Below the pieces are notes generated by a model. The model ran no database searches, was not told the DNA's origin, and saw only the letters and a list, made by a program, of their open reading frames with translations. A DNA stretch of 64,000 nt, taken from positions 17,918,263-17,982,262 of the forward strand of contig NC_035169.2 of the NCBI RefSeq assembly GCF_001659605.2, given 5' to 3'. Both the position numbers and the translations under genes were made by a program. Shown here piece after piece: positions 1 to 10,011 of this stretch. Within the stretch, counting starts at the first letter, position 1. Each line of letters opens with the position of its first letter. Source of the stretch: Manihot esculenta (taxonomy: Eukaryota > Streptophyta > Magnoliopsida > Malpighiales > Euphorbiaceae).

Positions 1-1581
1 AAAATAATAGGCATAAGAAGAGAGATTAGTTGCATTAAGCAAAAAGAAACTGAATATTTGTATGATTACTGGGAAAGATTTAATAGATTGTGCACAAGTT
101 GTCCTCAACATGACATTTTAGAAAGATCACTCATAGAATTCTTCTATGGAGGTTTGCTACCATCCGAAAGGAAATTCATTGATGTAGCATGTAGAGGTTC
201 AATTGAAGATAGCACACCTCAAGCAATCAAAAAGTTGATTTCATCACTTGCAGCATCATCCAGGCAATATGGAGATGAAAGGCAGCCGCAAAGTGGAGTC
301 AATAAGGTAAGTACATCTGATCTTCCTTTTCAAATTTCTGAATTGACATCTTTTATGAAAGATTTTGCCATAGGACTAGTTCAAGCATCCCAGCCACCAA
401 GGCCATGTAGGATATGTGCATATATGGGACACCCAAACGATCAATGTCCTACACTTTATGAGTATAACCAGCCAGTGCAAGCATTTGGAGGATTCAATAG
501 CCAGTCAAGACATGATCCATACTATAACACATACAATCCAGGTTGGGGAGACTATCCAGACTTCAGTTATGAAGAGGCTAACAACTACCAGGATTAGCAA
601 GGATATCAAGCCCAACCAGCACCTCCAAATTCCACCCAGCACCTTGAAAAGATGATGGAGTCCATGGCAAGTGCTATACAAAGCCTCAATCAGCGCTTAG
701 ACCGAATGGACACATCCAGGAGCATATCTGAATCCCAAGGCACCTCAATGAATGCAAACATGTTAAGAAGAGAGGAAGAGTTTCAAGATGATGAGGAAGA
801 TGATGAACGTTCGCAAGTTCAAGAACAAGCTGCTGAAGAGAAACAACTAGAAAACTGTTTGTCCAAACACACTGGTCAAACAGAACCTGTTGTTGGTTTA
901 GATGTTATTGATTATTTGAGCAAAGATGTTTTTTATATAAATCAAGATGATATACTAAACAATGATCCTAGCAGGGAAGAGAACTCGAAAGAGCCAGAAC
1001 TGAAAGAAACTGACTGTTGCTTCCAACAGGTGGACTGCAGCCATGCGCAGAACAAGGGGGAGCCAATCGCACCTCTTCAGACCAAACTTACGCAAGAAGG
1101 AGTACTTGAAAGCCTTTCAGATGCGTCCTTTCAGCTTCCATCGCATGAAACTCCTCTCAGTCTCCCCTTTCAGTCAGATCTTGCACAGAAGGAGCAAACT
1201 GAAACTATTTCAGCCATAGAGCCAATGCAAATAGTCCATGCTCACAAGGAACAAATGGTATTCCAAGCACCTAAACCAAAGGACCATGCAAATCAATGCC
1301 TTCCCAAACCTCTGGATAAGGTAGAATTTGTTTTGCCTGAATTCAGTACTAAATTGCAGCTAGCCATGGAGAAACATGAATTGGAGTTCAAAGTGCTTCC
1401 CAATCATTTCAAAAATGCAAACATAAGGGCTAGAGGCACACATTATCTGAAAGAGGAGAAGCTAATCATGTTACTTCATGAGTACATGGAAAAAGTAGGA
1501 TGGGTTATGACCAAATCAAAAGGAGTGTTACACTTTCTACTCAATTTAGTTGGGACTCTTTTTCCTTCCTCAATTACTTGA
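1..1581 (+). pseudogene. Athila-like gag, interrupted by one in-frame stop
   Basis: The frame is open from base 1 and continues to a stop at 1579-1581. It is broken only by a TAG at 595-597: the pieces at 58-594 and 652-1581 are in the same frame. The N-terminal part has the WERF...LC..CP pattern of a retrotransposon gag domain. A zinc-knuckle-like CX2CX4HX4C (CRICAYMGHPNDQC) is at 406-447. A glutamine- and acid-rich linker follows. The last ~85 residues (1321-1581) form a conserved block also present in copy 2 (54841-55089). Gag would form the virus-like particle. No pol frame follows; after 1581 comes non-coding sequence with the TTGAGGACAATGCATGATTT motif shared by copy 2. What the C-terminal block does is unknown to me. 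Confidence 0.8.
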
Positions 1582-2334
1582 GCCTTGATCAAGTGGATCA
1601 CACCATGCACACCACACCTAGGGGAGTACTTAGCTTCTTTTGCATTTTAATTTTTCCAATACATTGAGGACAATGCATGATTTAGGTGTGGAGGTGCATA
1701 TTTCTTATGTAACGACCCGAAAATCCGGACCGCTACCGGTGCTAGGATCCAGATCGGCTTAAGGCCGCCGGGACCTATAGCAAGCCTGACATATCACCTG
1801 TGTACCTGTCAAATCCCATACATGATCATACATATTCATAGACCTATAAACATTTTCTTTCCATAAACCAAGCTCAACCTGTGTATACTCATAACATAAC
1901 ATAAACCACGCACTGGAGCCCTCATCAAATGCTCCAATGGGGTATTATAACATGCATACATTAAGCTTGGTTGAACATGAACATCATAAAAACATAGATC
2001 ATGTATACAAAGGGGATTACTATACATACTCGGTCAAGCACAATTTCTAAACCTCAATAACATCATTAAAACATATCAACTATAAAAGACAATACATTAC
2101 AATTTAATCATGTCCACAACTTCTAACTATTACATAAAAACAGACTTTACTCCTGCTGACCTCCCGGTCTACCCTGTACCTGCAAACCTGGGGGATAAGG
2201 GGAAAGGGGTGAGCTACTAGAGCCCAGTGAGCAGAATAATAAAAGCATTAAAAAGATACATGCTATCATGTAATGCATCACATCACAAACAAATCACATC
2301 AAGGATGGACTTGTCACCAAGGGTCCTCTACATA

Positions 2335-2494
2335 GTCCAACTGTGCCAGGGGCGTAGTGCAGGCCACACCTGGTCTTTCTCTTACATATATCATAACATA
2401 CACGTCCAACTGTGCCGGGGGCGTAGTGCAGGCCACACCCGGACTTTCACTTACATAGTGCCAGGGGCATAGTGCAGGCCACACCTGGTCTTCC
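2335..2494. repeat. Three tandem units inside the solo LTR
   Basis: A unit of GTGCCAGGGGCGTAGTGCAG followed by GCCACACCTGGTCTTTCTC occurs three times (starting near 2343, 2411 and 2458), with small changes and uneven spacers. The same unit is amplified and inverted in the truncated LTR at 50780-51090 and appears in shorter form at 61117-61220. Confidence 0.8.
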
Positions 2495-2895
2495 ATATCA
2501 CATCATATCGTGTCTCATCATACTGAGGACCATTGGGTCATCCAACATCCATCCACATCAACATCAAGATATGCAATGCAACATATTCGTGAATTCTAAT
2601 GCAAACAACCTAGAATATCACATGGCATTCATGATGCATGAACATGCTGAAAATTTAGATTTTCATTGATTTAAAACTTAAGAGTTTATTCTACTCACCT
2701 CAGCTAGCTCTGACAATGACTGAAGCAGCTGACTCACTGCTGGGGTCCTCGGTTCCTGGGGTCCGAACCTACACAGGTGGACTCAAATGAGGAACCAAAC
2801 AACTAGAACATAACTCTAAAAATATCCCCCAAAAACCCCCCCTAAAACACCTCAAAACATCCATGGAAAACATGCAAAGGAAGGCTGAACAGGGC

Positions 2896-3136
2896 ACTTT
2901 CAGCGGCAGGTTCGGCGGCCGAAAGTCCCTCCAGAGCTGAAAGTCAGGCAGGTTCGGCGGCACCTTCGGCGGCCGAAACTCCCAGACAGAGACGAAACTC
3001 ATGCATATTCGGGGGCACCTTCAGCGGCCGAAACTGCCCTCCAGAGACGAAAGTCCTCTTTCGGGGCAGGCTTCGGCAGCCGAATACTGCCTCCATAAGC
3101 GGGTTCGGCGGCCGAAAGTCCCTTCGGCGGCCGAAC
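2896..3136 (-). promoter_or_regulatory. Second GCCGCC-motif cluster of the solo LTR
   Basis: Repeated copies of TTCGGCGGCCGAA and close variants. On the LTR sense strand each reads TTCGGCCGCCGAA and contains GCCGCC, the core of the GCC-box bound by ERF transcription factors. It lies 0.9-1.1 kb from the LTR start. The same position is occupied by a similar cluster in LTR A (60436-60715) and LTR B (62562-62745). A regulatory role is inference. Confidence 0.5.
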
Positions 3137-3663
3137 CTGAGTTTCTCCAAAGTGGCAGAAACTCAGCTCCAACATGCACAAACGCCTCCCAACCTTTCAA
3201 ACATGCATAAACCTATTCTACAACACTCCCAATCATACACAAACAGGCATACAAGCTCCTAGGGGCTTCAAACCAACAAAAACCCCAACTACAACACATC
3301 AAACATACCCACATTGCTCATAAACACACATTAAACCCATAAACTCAAAACAACCTAAACATGCATTTCTACTTCATGAAACAACTTAAAACTTGTTTAA
3401 AACATAAAGTGAGCTTAAGATCGGCCCTTACCTCTTGAAGATCGAGAGGAAAACGACCCTAGCTCGGAGATGGGAGAGATTGGGTTTCTTGAACCTCAAA
3501 GCTCCAAAACTTGCTTTATACTTGGAAATCTTCAAAACAAAGTGAAAACTAGTGAAAATCGTGAAAGATTTGAAGGAAGGAACTCAAGATTGGCGAGGGG
3601 CAGCGGATAGCTCACCTTGGCCTAAGATGGGGAGAAAAGCTCGCCCGTTTTCGGCTAAGGGAC

Positions 3664-3861
3664 CCTTTTATAGGTGGCTGGCCAGGCCACTTTCGGGGGC
3701 CGAACGTGCCTCCGCATGCATGCCATGTTCGGTGGCTGAACATAAGGTTCGGTGGCCGAACCTGGACTTCCCTCACTTATGCTTTCGGGGGCCTAAGGCA
3801 CACCCGAAGCGCATGCATGTTCGGCGGCCGAACTTGAGGTTCGGCGGCCGAACCTGGGTCT
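3664..3861 (-). promoter_or_regulatory. Solo LTR U3 promoter: TATA box with upstream GCCGCC cluster
   Basis: On the minus strand CTATAAAAGGG (3663-3673) follows a cluster of TTCGGCCGCCGAA-like motifs (3690-3861). The spacing matches LTR A (TATA at 59908-59919) and LTR B (TATA at 62021-62031). This is the expected U3 promoter position. Confidence 0.6.
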
Positions 3862-4895
3862 TCCTCCAAGATCATTTTCAAGCAAAAACTCATTTTCTTT
3901 CTTGTTTAAAAATGTAAAATACATTAAAACATTTTATAAAAACATGCTTTCACCCTTCTAGAGGTCTCTGACACTCGAGATTCCACCGGACGGTAGGAAT
4001 TCCGATACCGGAGTCTAGCCGGGTATTACATCTGAATTTTTAATTTTTGCTTTAATTTTCAGTTTGAATTTTTGTTTTAAGTGTGATTTTTTTCAACTTT
4101 TTTTCATTTTTCCACAGCTTCTCATTTGTGTTTTGATTTGCTATACTCAAACTGATAGACTATGTTGGATGAGTTTTTCTTTCCATGACTCCATTGATGT
4201 GATGACTCTTTAAACTTATGTTGAATCAATTGCAGTGAGTTGTATTCATGTTTGAGAATTGTCTTTTGAATTGAATCTTTGAGTTTGCCATGGTGAAAAA
4301 TATATTGATGACACTCATTAGAAAGAATGAATTGAAAATTGTGTGAATGAACTTAACAGGACTTGATTTAGCAATTGGTGTTGATTTGCCCAAATCATTG
4401 AGAGAAAGAAATTCACAAAGGCTTAGACTTCAAAAACACAAATTGAAAACTGTTTCAATGGTCAAAAGACTATGAACAGAGCTAGTAGCCACTTGGACAG
4501 GTGACCAACTGAGTAACTGGGGGTGGGTATCACAAATATGTACCTTCACGTCAAAAGGTTGGTGACTTGTTCAAGCAAAATTAAAAGTGCAAAAAGCTGA
4601 ATAAAGTACTTCAAGGTAAGGGCAAGTCACTCTGAAAGCTAGAAAAAGTCTTATCTGAAGAAATAATATGTGCATGTATGATCTCTCTTGAGTAAAACAA
4701 ATCCTAGCCATGGTAAGCAAATGGAAACAAGGAAAGAAGGTGAGTAATCTTCATGCATATATTCTTCACTGCAATGATTCAAAATAGGTGTCTAGAGTAA
4801 GAGCTTAAGTGGAAATAAGGATCTAGAGCAAAGAAAGCTTATTTGACTATGTTTATTTGCTTGAGGACAAGCAAAAGGCTAGGTGTGGGGGTATT

Positions 4896-6758
4896 TGATA
4901 GAGCATATTTTAGTCCACTTTATCATTATGTTCTTGATGTTTATTTACACCTTTTCTACCTAATTTTGTGGTTTTAATCATATTTTGCAGATATTAGGTG
5001 TAAAGAGACAATCTGGAGGAAATGCTCTTAAAACTGCCAAAAAGTGTCAAATATGGAAAGTGCCCAAAAAGGAAAGTTTTCAAATATGGAAAGTGCTAAA
5101 TAAGGAAAGTTTTCTGATAAGGAAAATGCCAGAAAAGGAAAGCGCAATCAACAAATTCTTTGAAATTCAAATTGCAGATTCTTCTTTCCTTATTCAGAAG
5201 GTGAAGCCAATTATGGAAAGTGTCAAATAAGGAAAGTTTTTAGAAAAGGAAAGTCCTCAAATAAGGGAAGTGCAGAAGCAAAAGCAAATAATGAAAGCTC
5301 AGTCAGAAGATTATTTGAATTTCAAATCGCAGATCTTTCTTTCCTTATTCAAAGATGTGCACACACTGCAGCAGTCAAATCTTCCTTTTTAGGCAGCAAG
5401 ATTTCATGAAGATGCACTTGCCTCTTCTTCATTCAGCATTCAAAATTCAAACAAAGGTCCACCTAAAAAGGAAAGACTGGACAGATTTCTTTCCCTTTTG
5501 CATTCAATGACTGCGCTCCACTTCCTCTTCTGCAATCCGCGTGCATCATTCCTATTTTGAAGCCTGATCCGCGCGCCTCCTTCATTCTGGAGAATTTGCA
5601 ACGCGATTCTTTCCTTTTCAGCACTTTGGGCAGCCTCTTCACTAATTAGGAAGCAAGTATGACCTAGGGCAGCACTTTCAACTATAAAAAGACACATAAG
5701 GAGCCTCCACACAACTTTTACACACCACCTTGGAGACACCTACGAATTCACATCTCTTCTTCTACCTTTCTTTTTTTCTTTTATTTTTATTTTTGTTTCA
5801 GCCATGAGAGGCTGAAATCTTTTATTCTAGTTGAAGATTAGGTGATACTTTAGTTGTTATATGGATTGGGAGACTTGATCAAACATTGTTTAGCTTTTGG
5901 TTGTTCAATATTCATGCAATTTCATGTTTGATTTCAATATTGCTTTGTTCTTTAGATCTATGTTGATTCTTGATTGCAAAGTAATAATATGTTAGTTTGG
6001 ATGATTTAAGTCCGTAATTGCTTGAGTTATTCAAACATAAGAACACTTGGTGTAAAACTAAGGACAAGGAAATTGTATGATCTAGCAACATCTCATGTGT
6101 TTGAGTTGTTAGGATTGGATCTCTCTCTTTCTTCATGCAATTAACAATTGTTTGATGCCTAAGGCCCAAGGACGTTCCTTGGCAATTTGTTAATTAGTAA
6201 TTAATTAGAGGACGTTCTCTAATTGGTTTAATCATAAGGAGAGACATGGTGGTGAGAAGCGTCTTCCATCTCCATAACTAATCTATTGAATAAATCAAAA
6301 GAAACTAAGTGTCAATGATCAATCCCAACAACTGAAGTGGATCCAATTCTTCAACTAGAGCTTTCTTATTATTTATTTCTCTATTATTTTATTATTCACT
6401 TATTTTAATTGCTTTCAGTAGTTTGTTAATCAAATCAATCTCAAACCCCCCATTTTACTTTTACTGCAATTTATTTTTATTCCGCGTTCAGTTTATCTCG
6501 TTTTCAATTTTATCTCGTTTTAGTTTTATCTCGTTTCAATTTTATCTCATTTCAGTTTTATCTCGTTTCAGTTTATCTCATTTTCAGTTTTCTTCTTTTT
6601 CAGTTTATTTTTGTTTCAGTTTATTTTATTGGTCTTGATAAGGAAAATAGGTAAGTTCTCAATTCCCTGTGGATTCGATCCTTTCACCACTATTTGCGGT
6701 TGTAAATTATTGATAACCAGAAAGGTTATTTTTGACCGGTTTCGACAACCGCGAGTCA
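4896..6758 (+). repeat. 3' LTR of Athila-like copy 1
   Basis: Starts TGATAGAGCATATTTTAG after the polypurine tract and ends CCGCGAGTCA. It aligns along its length with the LTRs of copy 2 (52003-53706, 56090-57790). Its 5' part holds direct repeats of the type GGAAAGTGCC..AAAAGGAAAG (5040-5270). A TATA box (CTATAAAAAG) is at 5682-5691. Pyrimidine-rich TTTCAGTTTTATCTCG repeats run from 6480 to 6630. Confidence 0.85.
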
Positions 6759-7402
6759 CTTTGCGACGGAAACTATTTTAGCATTTTTTCAATAAGTTTG
6801 CGATGGATTAACGACGAAATATATTGTTTATTAACGACAATTTATTTTGTCACAAATCTGTCAAGAATCTTCAAAACTTATGCCTAAATAATTTATAACA
6901 AATAGTAAAAATATTTTGGGATGATTCAAAATTTTGTTGTTTGTTGGCTTTGATTTTCTCTTTTCGTCTATTATTAAATTATTTTAATAATATATATTAA
7001 TGATTATTAAAATACTTAATAATAAAATAAAATTTATTAATAATAAATAAATTTATACAAGTTTATTTAAATAAAATTTTAATTACCTGAATAAATATTA
7101 TTATATTTTTACTAACACTCCAAGATCAAAATTTTATTATTAATATTAGAATTGAAAATTATTGAATAATATATATATATAATATTTCACCAACCCACAG
7201 AAAATTACCCTCTAAAAGAACAAAACCCTAACTCCAACTTATTTTGTTTTCACAACCGCACATTCTCCCCTTACAGCCCTCCAAGCAGCCTTCTCCTTCC
7301 ACAGTCGGTAAACAGCTTAACCGACCTATAGAAGAGTGACTCCGGGTGACTAGCAGGTAAGATGTGGTGCAAGGCACGACTGGCTGCCTCTGCGTGCACG
7401 AC
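6759..7402. other. AT-rich host DNA with CACTA-like subterminal motifs, left flank of EPRV
   Basis: No gene. 6759-6850 has GCGACGGA, GCGATGGATT and AACGACGAAA motifs like the subterminal repeats near 29760-29990, so it may be the remains of the other end of that CACTA-type element. 6850-7200 is very AT-rich. 7200-7402 is more GC-rich (AAAACCCTAACTCC..., then a stretch with GGTAAGATG), reminiscent of a gene 5' region, but no coding frame can be supported. Confidence 0.4.
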
Positions 7403-7435
7403 CAGCACACTCCATCCTCTGTGCGCTCGACCAGC
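7403..7435. repeat. 33-bp host direct repeat, left border of EPRV array
   Basis: Positions 7403-7435 (begins CAGCACACTCC, ends CTCGACCAGC) match 27527-27559 at 32 of 33 bases, in the same orientation. Viral sequence begins directly inside each copy. It is best read as host sequence duplicated during integration. Confidence 0.8.
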
Positions 7436-7491
7436 TAACAGCTACGCGACTTGAGGTTTCACTAGATATAGTTGGTCCAATCCTTATCTAA

Positions 7492-7508
7492 CCATGACTC
7501 TGATACCA
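7492..7508 (-). other. Viral tRNA-Met primer-binding site, left end of array
   Basis: On the minus strand TGGTATCAGAGTCATGG, complementary to the 3' end of initiator tRNA-Met apart from one change in the shared core. Sequence 7436-7546 is nearly identical to 27420-27530, so the array starts and ends with the same ~110 bp of viral sequence. Confidence 0.85.
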
Positions 7509-7682
7509 TTAGGGGAAGCTAGCGCATGCAACAACTAGTTCAGTCGACTATTATGCTATTGAGGCTTTTATTTTATTATTCAATGGTACGTGACGTTGTT
7601 ACACCCATGTCTCTTCTACGGCAGAAGGTGCTATTGCCGGATTAAAGAAGTCTGGGTTTCCAGTCTATATACCAGAGAATTT

Positions 7683-7916
7683 TTAAAAATTATTATTTCT
7701 AATTAATTGATATAAATAATTTAAAATAACATTAAATAAAGCTAACGTGCGCTGATACTCTCTACAATCACAGTGTTCATTATGATTAACAGTATGATAG
7801 TTGTATAGTTCTCGGCCTTCACTGATTAATTTATTCCTAAAACTTAATACTTCTTGTTGATTTGTAAGATCTATTAAAACTACTTTTCTAATAGCAGATA
7901 AAATATTATCAGACAT
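7683..7916 (-). CDS. EPRV copy B small ORF b (77 aa), function unknown
   Basis: Encodes a 77-residue protein with a conserved NHNEHCDCREYQRTLALFN block and an RNNNF C-terminus; the paralogue in copy A is at 20354-20587. The start ATG overlaps the end of small ORF a by 8 nt (ATGTCTGA), a coupling also seen between the movement protein and polyprotein in copy A. It lies between the promoter and the primer site. It is intact in both copies although the big frames are not. There is no family I can name. Confidence 0.6.
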   Translation of the reverse strand: MSDNILSAIRKVVLIDLTNQQEVLSFRNKLISEGRELYNYHTVNHNEHCDCREYQRTLALFNVILNYLYQLIRNNNF

Positions 7917-8190
7917 ATAAACTTACAATAGTATCTTCTGGCTCAAATTTTTTTCCCCAACCAGATGGTGTGATAGAAGAGAAAGGAGTATCTGCAGATT
8001 CCGGTTTGGTGTACCAGACTAGATAATCAAACTTTCCCGATGGCTCTCCAAGAGTATCTCTGGCTCCGATAAGCTCGTTTACAGGAAGATTTCTCTTTCT
8101 ATAAACTTTTGCTGTTTCAATTTTGAGAGAAAGCTGGGATAGCTTCTTTCCAATAGATCGGTGCTCAAATTTTTGAAAAGTATTTTTCAT
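7909..8190 (-). CDS. EPRV copy B small ORF a (93 aa), function unknown
   Basis: Begins with ATG at 8190, about 140 nt downstream of the TATA box at 8331-8340, and ends overlapping small ORF b by 8 nt. The N-terminus KFEHRSIGKKLSQLSLK and the middle GKFDYLVWYTKPESADTPFS are conserved in copy A (20560-20862), while the C-terminal tail differs. It is basic at the N-terminus. Conservation in two diverged copies suggests a real viral protein. I do not recognise a domain. Confidence 0.6.
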   Translation of the reverse strand: MKNTFQKFEHRSIGKKLSQLSLKIETAKVYRKRNLPVNELIGARDTLGEPSGKFDYLVWYTKPESADTPFSSITPSGWGKKFEPEDTIVSLYV

Positions 8191-8330
8191 TCATGAAGAG
8201 AAAAGTACAAATTAAAATTCACACTCAAACAAGATACATTCAAAATGAAACTCACACTCACACTGAGAATTTACAGAGAAATTTTCTTTCTACAGTTTTC
8301 TTCGATGCCAGTTCTAGGAGCCTTGTTGTT

Positions 8331-8365
8331 CTTTTATAGTGCCCAAAGGAATCTTGCTGACGTCA
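8331..8365 (-). promoter_or_regulatory. EPRV copy B promoter: TATA box and TGACGTCA element
   Basis: On the minus strand TGACGTCA (8358-8365), an as-1/ocs-type bZIP site, is followed by ACTATAAAAG (8331-8340). This resembles the layout of caulimovirus 35S-type promoters. Transcription would run into small ORF a. Confidence 0.6.
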
Positions 8366-8449
8366 TTGCGTTCGTCACAAACTTTAGCTTTATTCTAGTG
8401 CTCTTATCTTCTTATCTTCAAGAATCTGCTTTTGTCAATGCGTTATCTG

Positions 8450-9613
8450 TTATGGCCATGTGGCTTCATTAGGTTCATTGGGGTCCTGGCTGTCTTGAAA
8501 GATAGTGTCTGATAGAATGTCATCATTATCGTCTAAGTCATCGCTTTTTCTTGTGCGGTCAAATTTGGTTCTCGAGCATTCTCCCTTTTCTTTATGCTTT
8601 CCACTTGAGGCTTCGTTGTCGCTTAGTTCGTCAAGAGCTAGTGACAGACGCTTTTTCAACTCTTCTCTTGGGATGGAGTGGAATAACTCCTTTAGTAACT
8701 GAGTCATCTTAGAGGTCTCAGAGGGTTCCTCTGGTTTTTTAACCAGATTAATTAACCCTTTGTAGCAAAAAACTGATGATCTGCTAAAGAAATCAAATTT
8801 GTCCCATCATTTAACCATTACCCTTCGAGTTAACCACTGGACATTATTAATGGAAAACTCATTAAATTTTTTAGATTTTTTAGTAGTGATCATATAATAC
8901 CATCTAGCAATCCAAGGTATTTTATACCCAATTGTGAAATCCAGTCTAGGATCTTCAAGAGATTGATTAATTTCAGCAAACTGTTCATAAACAGTTCTTA
9001 CCTTGTCCGGTAACATTATTGGGAAAATTCCCCAATTGAAGAACCACTCATGGAACCATGGAGGAAATTCTTTAATGTCCTTTTCTAGCTGGAACTGAAT
9101 GAACCAGCTGAACTTTCTCTGCCTGTTTTCATATAAGAGCACTCCAGTCCAAGCTTGAATATAGTCGAAATAACTATACCAGCGAGGCTTTCCATATTTC
9201 AGTTCTCTTTGTTTAAAGAGAGAGTCACCCCATTCGCTACTAGTTATAATTTTTTTGATAATGAACTTACTGTAAGCCCATTAGTGACCTGTTCTTTCAG
9301 TAGGAGCAATTTCTGCAGATTCAGTTTCTGTTAAGATGGCTTGATAATAATCAAAGGCCTTAGGCAGGAATGGGACTGCAGAATGGTCTTCAGTGTATTG
9401 TTTAGCTATTTCATAAGGCGTTAAGCCCTCATATCTTTTTTCGATGGGATTTAGAACATAATAACTGATGGGAATGTATGGGTAATTTACCTCCTTTTCA
9501 TTTACAGGCTTGATGCTTATCTTGTAAGCATCGTCTCTAACCCGATCCGATTCTTTAACCGGCGGAGGCTGTGATTCCTCATTCTGTCTTTTGGCCGGAG
9601 TCCTGGAACTCAT
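8450..9613 (-). pseudogene. EPRV copy B third ORF, position of ORF VI, interrupted
   Basis: Starts at ATG 9613, overlapping the end of the polyprotein (stop at 9579) by 35 nt, and ends at 8450. Pieces at 9281-9613, 8807-9142 and 8450-8707 are separated by stops. The N-terminal part has NYPYIPISYY; the middle is Trp/Phe-rich (WFHEWFFNWG); the C-terminal part is acidic and serine-rich. It occupies the place where caulimoviruses carry the transactivator/inclusion-body protein, but I see no proof of that function. Copy A's paralogue is 21190-22347. Confidence 0.7.
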
Positions 9614-10006
9614 TTCCTGTGAGAAATTCTCTTGTTAAGAAATCAGGCAATGAATTAGACTCTCCTTTAATAAATTCTATATCAAAATCAAAGACAGACA
9701 AGATAGCTTGCCATCTAGCAAAAATTTGCTTAAAGGCGATGTTTTTAACATCTTTTAGGAGAATTTCCTTGGCACTTTTGCAATCTATCCTAATTAGGAA
9801 CTTCTGATTCAATAAATTAGATTCAAATTTCTGGACACACAAAACTATAGAAAGAATTTCTTTCTTTACTGTAGAGTAGTTTACTCTAGGTCCTACCCAA
9901 ATCCCACTAGTGAATCTAACCAGTGTTTCTTTATTATTAATCCTTTGTTTAAGGATTCCTCCGTACCCTTTATTAGAAGCATCAGTTTCTACTATCTTAA
10001 AAGATT
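9579..10006 (-). pseudogene. EPRV copy B RNase H segment, cut off from RT by the LTR element
   Basis: Continues the polyprotein downstream of the inserted element. It carries the DAS, IDCKSAKE and SLPDFLTREF features of retroelement RNase H, aligned with copy A 22313-22750. The insertion point lies between the RT connection and RNase H. Confidence 0.85.
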
Positions 10007-10011
10007 CCGGG

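Larger units (their letters stand above)
1708..4030 (-). mobile_element. Solo LTR of a Ty3-type element inserted in Athila-like copy 1
   Basis: Begins TGTAACG and ends GTATTACA on the plus strand. On the sense (minus) strand it therefore runs TGTAATACCC...GTTACA, the same termini as the LTRs at 10012-12156, 14450-16594 and 61687-63900. It is flanked by 5-bp TCTTA (1703-1707) and TCTGA (4031-4035), a target duplication with one mismatch. The paralogous empty site in copy 2 reads TTTCTAAATTTT near 55210, which confirms a clean insertion. No internal region or second LTR is present, so this is a solo LTR left by LTR-LTR recombination. Length is 2323 bp. ORFs read across it are artefacts. Confidence 0.9.
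1..6758 (+). mobile_element. Athila-like gag-only LTR retrotransposon, copy 1 (5' end outside window)
   Basis: Internal region 1-1707 plus 4031-4895, then a polypurine tract (4882-4895, GGTGTGGGGGTATT) and a 3' LTR at 4896-6758. The internal part holds only a gag-type frame and about 1.7 kb of non-coding DNA. No protease, RT, RNase H or integrase is visible, so the copy is non-autonomous. The assignment rests on the gag CX2CX4HX4C knuckle and on copies 2 and 3 of the same family further right, which show a tRNA-Asp-type primer site (TGGCRCYGTTG), as is usual for Athila/Tat Ty3 elements. It is split by a solo LTR at 1708-4030. The 5' LTR lies left of the window, so its target duplication cannot be checked. 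Confidence 0.85.

Noticed and set aside
2769..3210. Overlapping frames on both strands rich in SAAE, RRPK and FGGR
   Set aside because: They are translations of the repeated TTCGGCGGCCGAA motif inside an LTR. Equivalent frames at 11833-12043, 16271-16481, 50213-50482, 60365-60682 and 62307-62802 are rejected for the same reason.
6423..6638. Phe/Ser-rich membrane-like frame (also 53326-53586, 57369-57737, 58178-58564)
   Set aside because: Caused by TTTCAGTTTTATCTCG repeats in Athila-like LTRs; hydrophobicity comes from T-rich DNA.
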